A DNA stretch of 27,680 nucleotides from NCBI GenBank assembly GCA_035374585.1, contig DAOSPF010000046.1, positions 1 through 27,680 on the forward strand, in the 5' to 3' direction. Source of the stretch: JAKPQD01 sp029572965 (GTDB lineage: Bacteria > Bacteroidota > Bacteroidia > Bacteroidales > DTGW01). This document shows, one piece after another, positions 23,955-27,680 of this stretch. The stretch's first letter is position 1; each line of letters opens with the position of its first letter. The position numbers and the translations under genes are program-made. Below the pieces are notes generated by a model, which saw only the letters and a program-made list of their open reading frames with translations, was not told the origin of the DNA and did not search any database.

Positions 23955-24800
23955 TTACATGATGTGTTTCTCAGCATGATACGACGAACGTACCAATGGG
24001 GCGCTTTCTACAACTTTAAAACCTTTTGACAACCCTATTTTCTTGTAATACGCAAACTGTTCCGGGTGAATATATTCTTTTACCTCAATATTTTCAGAAG
24101 CAGGTTGCAAATACTGCCCGATAGTCATGATTTGACAATTGACAGCCCGCAAATCGTCCATCACTTCAAATACTTCTTCCTGGGTTTCTCCAAGTCCAAG
24201 CATAATCCCGCTTTTAGCAACTACCCCTGACTGTGCTATATGCCCTATCACGTTCAGGCTTGTGTCGTACTGTGCTTTTGTCCGTATCTGCGGGGTAAGC
24301 CTGCGTGTAGTTTCAAGATTGTGCGAAATGATGTCTGGTGCCGCCTCAATGACCTTGTCAAGATATTGTAAATTGCCCTGAAAATCGGGCACAAGTACCT
24401 CTAATGTAGTTTGAGGGTTTTCTTGTTTGATTTTTTTTATTGTATAAGCCCAATAAGCAGCCCCGAAGTCCGAAAGGTCGTCTCTGTCAACCGAAGTAAC
24501 TACGGCATGATTGAGCTTCATCAGCTTTATAGACTCAGCAATACGGGCAGCTTCGTCCCAATCTACAGGTAAAGGCTTCCCGGTATTGACATTACAAAAC
24601 TTACAAGCCCGGGTACATATGTTACCAAGAATCATAAAAGTAGCTGTTCCCCTGCTCCAGCAATCACCCATGTTTGGGCAGCTCCCGCTCTGGCAAATGG
24701 TGTGCAACTTATGCTTGTTAACTATATCTTTTACTTTAGCATAGTCTGCTGTAGAAGCAAGTTTTATTTTCAGCCAATCAGGCTTTCGTTGAATATTCAT
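23955..24800 (-). CDS. lipA: Lipoyl synthase LipA (radical SAM)
   Basis: LipA inserts two sulfurs into protein-bound octanoate to form lipoate. The 281-residue protein has the auxiliary Fe-S cluster cysteines Cys36, Cys41 and Cys47 (CQSGSCPNMGDC), the radical-SAM cysteines Cys62, Cys66 and Cys69 (CTRACKFC), and the C-terminal RSSY motif whose serine ligates the auxiliary cluster. The ATG at 24800 gives MNIQRKPDWLK. An ATG at 24821 is in frame, but its added residues fall within the heptad repeat. It supplies the step after LipB, so the neighbours complete the pathway. Confidence 0.97.
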   Translation of the reverse strand: MNIQRKPDWLKIKLASTADYAKVKDIVNKHKLHTICQSGSCPNMGDCWSRGTATFMILGNICTRACKFCNVNTGKPLPVDWDEAARIAESIKLMKLNHAVVTSVDRDDLSDFGAAYWAYTIKKIKQENPQTTLEVLVPDFQGNLQYLDKVIEAAPDIISHNLETTRRLTPQIRTKAQYDTSLNVIGHIAQSGVVAKSGIMLGLGETQEEVFEVMDDLRAVNCQIMTIGQYLQPASENIEVKEYIHPEQFAYYKKIGLSKGFKVVESAPLVRSSYHAEKHIM

Positions 24801-24806
24801 ATTTTT

Positions 24807-24841
24807 AGAATCAAGAGTCAAGAAACAAGAGCCAAGAACAA
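24807..24841. repeat. Degenerate heptad repeat (AATCAAG units) upstream of lipA
   Basis: Units AATCAAG/AGTCAAG/AGCCAAG are tandemly arranged and are the reverse complement of the tract at 3011-3051. They lie 6 nt upstream of the lipA start, in its presumed 5' leader. Confidence 0.65.
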
Positions 24842-24904
24842 GTATATAACAATGATATCAAGGCGTTTATATTTGAGCATTTACTACTTAAAACCAGGGT
24901 AGTA

Positions 24905-24961
24905 TTTCCCCTCCTTTATAAGGAGAGCTTGTCCCGTCTCAGGCGGGAGGCAGGGGTGGTT
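24905..24961 (-). repeat. REP-like interspersed repeat, copy A
   Basis: This is the best-formed copy. It has two inverted repeats: CTCCTT-TAT-AAGGAG and CCCG-N7-CGGG. Read on the minus strand it is colinear with the copies at 9714-9769 and 6210-6268. It lies in the gap upstream of both lipA and the PAP2-like gene. Confidence 0.8.
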
Positions 24962-25070
24962 TAAAGTATTTGTTATAAACGACAATATCAAATTCATATC
25001 TATGCAAAAGTAAAATTCCTTTTAAATATGCTGAAAAACTTTCTCATATTTGCAATGCAAAAAATAGCAC

Positions 25071-25688
25071 ATGGACAAAAACACTTTTGACAAATACTGG
25101 GCCAAAGCGATATCCTACATTTTCAATCCTTTAATCATCCCTTTCTTTGGCATAATCGTCATTTTATATTCCAACACCTACATTTCGCTCCTCCCGTCAA
25201 ACGCAAAATACCTCATTCTTTCCATTGTATTTACAGGAACATTTATTTTGCCACTTTGTTTTGTGCCCATGTACATGTATTTGAAAGTTATCAAAAGTAT
25301 AGACATGGAAGACAGGCTGCAACGAATATTGCCGCTGGCAGTTACCATTATTTTGTATTCGCTGACCTATTATTTTTTAATCAAGGTATCCATTCCATTT
25401 ATTGGTTCATTCCTGCTTTCTGTGTTGTTTACCCTCATCATTTTATTGGTTTTACTGTTTAAATGGAAGATTAGTTTTCATACTGCCGCTATTGGCGGGC
25501 TTACAGCACTTATTTTGGGAATAATGCTCAGGCTCAATGCAGATATTATGACATGGTTTATTTGTAGCATTATTATTTCGGGGCTTGTTGCCACTGCACG
25601 CCTTATTCTTCAGAAGCATTCGCTTTTTGAAGTGGCAACAGGTTACTTAATCGGTTTTTTCACGGTATTTATCTTTATCATAATATAA
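25071..25688 (+). CDS. PAP2-like integral membrane protein with altered catalytic motifs
   Basis: The 205-residue protein has about six membrane segments. A degenerate PAP2 phosphatase signature can be traced. DMEDRLQRILPL (about 77-88) is in the place of KxxxxxxRP, SFHTAAIGG (about 135-143) corresponds to SGH, and ARLILQKHSLFEVATGYLIGF (about 176-196) to SRxxxxxHxxxD. The two histidines and the arginines remain, but motif-3 Ser is Ala and Asp is Glu. Activity on lipid phosphates is therefore uncertain. It is followed after 6 nt by a TonB-C-domain protein, probably one operon. Confidence 0.75.
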   Translation: MDKNTFDKYWAKAISYIFNPLIIPFFGIIVILYSNTYISLLPSNAKYLILSIVFTGTFILPLCFVPMYMYLKVIKSIDMEDRLQRILPLAVTIILYSLTYYFLIKVSIPFIGSFLLSVLFTLIILLVLLFKWKISFHTAAIGGLTALILGIMLRLNADIMTWFICSIIISGLVATARLILQKHSLFEVATGYLIGFFTVFIFIII

Positions 25689-25694
25689 AAGTTA

Positions 25695-26180
25695 ATGAAG
25701 AAAAACATCTTAACCATTAGTACTCTTGTAGTAATTATTTTTACTATTGTTCTGCTATATCCATCTTGCAAAGTACAGCAGCCTGTCCAAACACAGGATA
25801 CTGTAAAAATAGAACCAGCTGTTGCTGTGCCTGATACAGAATATTATGCCATGGTCGAAACCCCAGCCAAATTTAACGGAGGTGATATAAAAAGTTTTAT
25901 TGCTTACCTGACAAAAAATATTAAATATCCTGCTGTGGCATTGAAAAAAAGGCAACAAGGCACGGTTGCTATACAGTTCGGGGTCGATTGTTATGGGAAG
26001 GTACACGTTTTTTCAGTGCTGAAAAGCTCGGGAGTGGCAGTCCTTGACAAAGAAGCTTCTATGGCAATAAATGCATCTCCGGCATGGACTCCTGCCTTGG
26101 ACAAAGGCCGCCCGGTCGGGCAATTGTTTCTGTTACAAATCAAATTCAACGCCAAGACGCGTAAAGTAGAGATAAAATAG
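25695..26180 (+). CDS. TonB C-terminal-domain protein (energy-transducer-like)
   Basis: The 161-residue protein has one N-terminal hydrophobic segment (about 5-24) ending LLYPSC, which could be either a membrane anchor or a lipobox. A short linker follows, then a TonB-C domain (about 70-158): YPAVALKKRQQGTVAIQFGVDCYGKV, LDKEASMAINASPAWTPALDKGRPV, LQIKF. The linker is far shorter than in classical TonB, lacks a long proline stretch, and is unlikely to span a normal periplasm alone. It may act as a periplasmic partner or lipoprotein. Confidence 0.85.
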   Translation: MKKNILTISTLVVIIFTIVLLYPSCKVQQPVQTQDTVKIEPAVAVPDTEYYAMVETPAKFNGGDIKSFIAYLTKNIKYPAVALKKRQQGTVAIQFGVDCYGKVHVFSVLKSSGVAVLDKEASMAINASPAWTPALDKGRPVGQLFLLQIKFNAKTRKVEIK

Positions 26181-26190
26181 CATTCATTTT

Positions 26191-26218
26191 TTTGATAGCA
26201 TTTCTATCATTATCTTTG
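26191..26218 (+). promoter_or_regulatory. Bacteroidetes-type promoter of gpmA
   Basis: TTTG (26191-26194) and a perfect -7 box TATCTTTG (26211-26218) are separated by 16 nt, a little short of the usual spacing. An inverted repeat TGATAG/CTATCA (26193-26198, 26204-26209) lies between them. Confidence 0.6.
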
Positions 26219-26251
26219 CAAAAAATATTAATAATCATTTAAATAATTGAT

Positions 26252-26998
26252 ATGTATAAAGTAGTATTAGTACGCCATGGCGAGAGTGCCTGGAATAAAG
26301 AAAACAGGTTCACCGGATGGACCGATGTTGATTTATCTGCAAAAGGAGTTGAAGAAGCTAAGAATGCCGGGCGTGTGTTGAAAGCCGAAGGTTATACTTT
26401 TGATTTGGCCTTTACTTCAACACTTAAAAGAGCTATCCGTACACTCTGGCTTGCTACAGACGAAATGGATTTGTTGTGGGTCCCGGTAATTAAAAGCTAT
26501 ACGCTAAACGAACGTCACTATGGTGCGTTACAAGGACTTGATAAATCTGAGACTGCTGCAAAACACGGTGAAGAGCAAGTTAAGATATGGCGTCGTAGCT
26601 ATGATGTGCCACCACCAGCATTGGAAGAAACAGACCCACGTCATCCTAAGTTTGATGCACGTTACAAAGATATCGACCCAAAATTACTCCCTGCAACCGA
26701 ATCATTGAAAGAAACTGTTGCCCGTGTAGTGCCTTTCTGGGAAGGTACCATTGTACCTGAAATCAAAAAAGGCCGCAAAGTGATTATTGCTGCCCACGGT
26801 AACAGCCTCAGGGCTTTGGTGAAATACCTTGACAACGTTTCAGAAAAAGACATCCTCGAACTCAACATCCCAACAGGTACACCACTTGTTTACGAGCTCG
26901 ATGCTAATATGAAACCTATCAAACATTACTACCTTGGCGACCAGGAAGCTATCCGCAAAGCAATGGAATCAGTTGCTAACCAGGGAAAAGCAAAGTAA
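26252..26998 (+). CDS. gpmA: 2,3-bisphosphoglycerate-dependent phosphoglycerate mutase
   Basis: The glycolytic enzyme interconverts 3- and 2-phosphoglycerate. The 248-residue length is standard for the cofactor-dependent family. The phosphohistidine motif is VRHGESAWNKENRFTGW (His10 acceptor), followed by the tetramer/active-site block LNERHYGALQGLDKSE. The second catalytic histidine is in IIAAHGNSLRALVKYLD, and the C-terminal GTPLVYELD is typical. It has its own promoter and terminator, so it is monocistronic. Confidence 0.97.
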   Translation: MYKVVLVRHGESAWNKENRFTGWTDVDLSAKGVEEAKNAGRVLKAEGYTFDLAFTSTLKRAIRTLWLATDEMDLLWVPVIKSYTLNERHYGALQGLDKSETAAKHGEEQVKIWRRSYDVPPPALEETDPRHPKFDARYKDIDPKLLPATESLKETVARVVPFWEGTIVPEIKKGRKVIIAAHGNSLRALVKYLDNVSEKDILELNIPTGTPLVYELDANMKPIKHYYLGDQEAIRKAMESVANQGKAK

Positions 26999-27019
26999 TT
27001 CTTTGAAAATAAATAAAAT

Positions 27020-27049
27020 AAAGCCGGGCAGTTTTGTCCGGTTTTTTTT
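27020..27049 (+). terminator. gpmA: Rho-independent terminator of gpmA
   Basis: CCGGGCA (27024-27030) pairs with TGTCCGG (27035-27041, one G-T pair) around a 4-nt loop, and is followed by eight Ts (27042-27049). Confidence 0.9.
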
Positions 27050-27314
27050 GTCCCAAAAATCATTCCGTCAACACTTTTCCACCATTCGTCACTATTTTAC
27101 CCTTTTTTATATAAAATACTGATAATCAATTGTTTGTATTTTTAACAACATGAATACATTTGAATAACAAATTTTAATCAATAACTATTAACGTTCAAAC
27201 TATGAAACGAGCATGATTCGTTAAACACAAACAAGGATGAAAATTCATCATGCGAGTTTTCCTTCGGAGAGCCCTTCGGGGTTCATTCGGCCTTATTTAT
27301 AAAATTATTTACGG

Positions 27315-27528
27315 ATGAAAGATAGTATAAATGTATCTGCTGCTTATAAATTGACAAAAGCCGGAAAAAGCATATATAGTAGCCAAAAACCATGTATTGG
27401 TGGGTGATAAAACTATTCCTGTAGCCCGCAACAGGAAAAAGGCTTTTTTGAAAACTATTATCCGTGGCTCAAATACCATTCATACAGAAAAACATACCAC
27501 TCTTTTACCAAAACCTACCATTCAATAA
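27315..27528 (+). pseudogene. Small ORF (about 70 residues) broken by a 1-nt shift in an A5 run
   Basis: From ATG 27315, frame one reads MKDSINVSAAYKLTKAGKS and soon stops. From about 27364 another frame reads KAYIVAKNHVLVGDKTIPVA and continues, rich in basic residues, to TAA at 27528 (ending TTLLPKPTIQ). The frames meet at GGAAAAAGC (27363-27371). Removing one A gives one continuous 70-residue basic protein. I do not recognise the family. It is likely a recently broken gene or an assembly error. The rest of 27050-27595 holds no other convincing gene. Confidence 0.55.
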
Positions 27529-27567
27529 ATAAATGTTCACATTTGCTTTTTGCATAAAAAAGCTATT

Positions 27568-27575
27568 TATCTTTG
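27568..27575 (+). promoter_or_regulatory. -7 box TATCTTTG of the last, truncated gene
   Basis: This is a perfect TAnnTTTG match 20 nt before the ATG at 27596. A TTTG lies 22 nt upstream, slightly far for a -33 element. A T/A-rich hairpin GCTTTTT/AAAAAGC lies in between. Confidence 0.5.
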
Positions 27576-27595
27576 TTTTAACCAATTTGATAACC

Positions 27596-27680
27596 ATGAA
27601 AACAATACTGACATTTTTTTTAATATGCCTATTACTTTCCAATATTTATGCACAAAAGCCGGTGGCTGATTTTGAGTTTG
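27596..27680 (+). CDS. Start of a secreted protein, truncated by the window end
   Basis: Only 28 codons are visible. They encode a typical signal peptide (MKTILTFFLICLLLSNIYA-Q) followed by KPVADFEF. A perfect -7 box precedes it. The product cannot be identified from this fragment. Confidence 0.7.
   Translation, partial: MKTILTFFLICLLLSNIYAQKPVADFEF

Noticed and set aside
27142..27180. Possible further Pho-like array (TTAACA, AATACA, ATAACA, TAATCA at 11-bp steps)
   Set aside because: Two of the four hexamers fit poorly, no -7 box follows at the 9-nt distance, and no nearby intact phosphate gene would be served. AT-rich DNA could give this by chance.
27238..27303. Short ORF MKIHHASFPSESPSGFIRPYL
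   Set aside because: Only 21 codons, built on a CCTTCGG direct repeat and a palindrome, with no promoter or coding character.

Overview
The window looks like the chromosome of a Bacteroidetes (Bacteroidota), probably a Bacteroidales-like lineage. The evidence is AT-rich intergenic DNA, promoters fitting the Bacteroidetes -7 box TAnnTTTG, weak or absent Shine-Dalgarno sequences, TonB-dependent receptor and CarboxypepD_reg-type proteins, TonB-C-domain proteins, and dispersed low-complexity repeats typical of the phylum. No rRNA, tRNA, CRISPR array or insertion sequence was seen.

Left part (1-6300), housekeeping and singletons: a ferritin/VIT fusion iron transporter (MbfA-like, minus), an acyl-CoA synthetase, argG, a secreted beta-barrel protein broken by a 2-nt frameshift (minus), and a DinB-type protein.

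Centre (6300-20150), a phosphate-starvation island. On the minus strand lie a phosphate-selective-type porin, pstS, pstC, pstA, pstB, phoU, a PhoB-like regulator and a PhoR-like kinase: uptake, gating and sensing in one block. Divergently, on the plus strand, run a small secreted CarboxypepD_reg-like protein, a MORN/YwqK-repeat secreted protein, a 584-residue two-domain acyltransferase resembling OlsF (phosphorus-free aminolipid synthesis), and a 957-residue TonB-dependent receptor. The divergent gap contains eight TTAACA-like hexamers on one 11-bp register, ending 9 nt before a perfect -7 box. A three-hexamer version precedes pstS. All three genes just downstream of these promoter regions (porin, pstS, the small secreted protein) carry a four-codon mini-ORF that starts 11 nt before the real start and whose TGA overlaps its ATG. 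I infer a PhoB regulon joining phosphate acquisition with membrane-lipid replacement. PstC also carries a periplasmic insert resembling one lobe of PstS.

Right part (20200-27680): an MlaE/MlaF-type lipid ABC pair (minus), a manC-type mannose-1-phosphate guanylyltransferase, lipB and lipA (minus), a PAP2-like membrane protein with a TonB-C-domain protein, gpmA, a small ORF broken by a 1-nt shift in an A run, and the start of a secreted protein cut by the window end.

Repeats: three copies of a ~55-bp double-hairpin REP-like element (6210, 9714, 24905), AAATT-type tandem repeats (8771, 23801), and AATCAAG-type heptads (3011, 24807).
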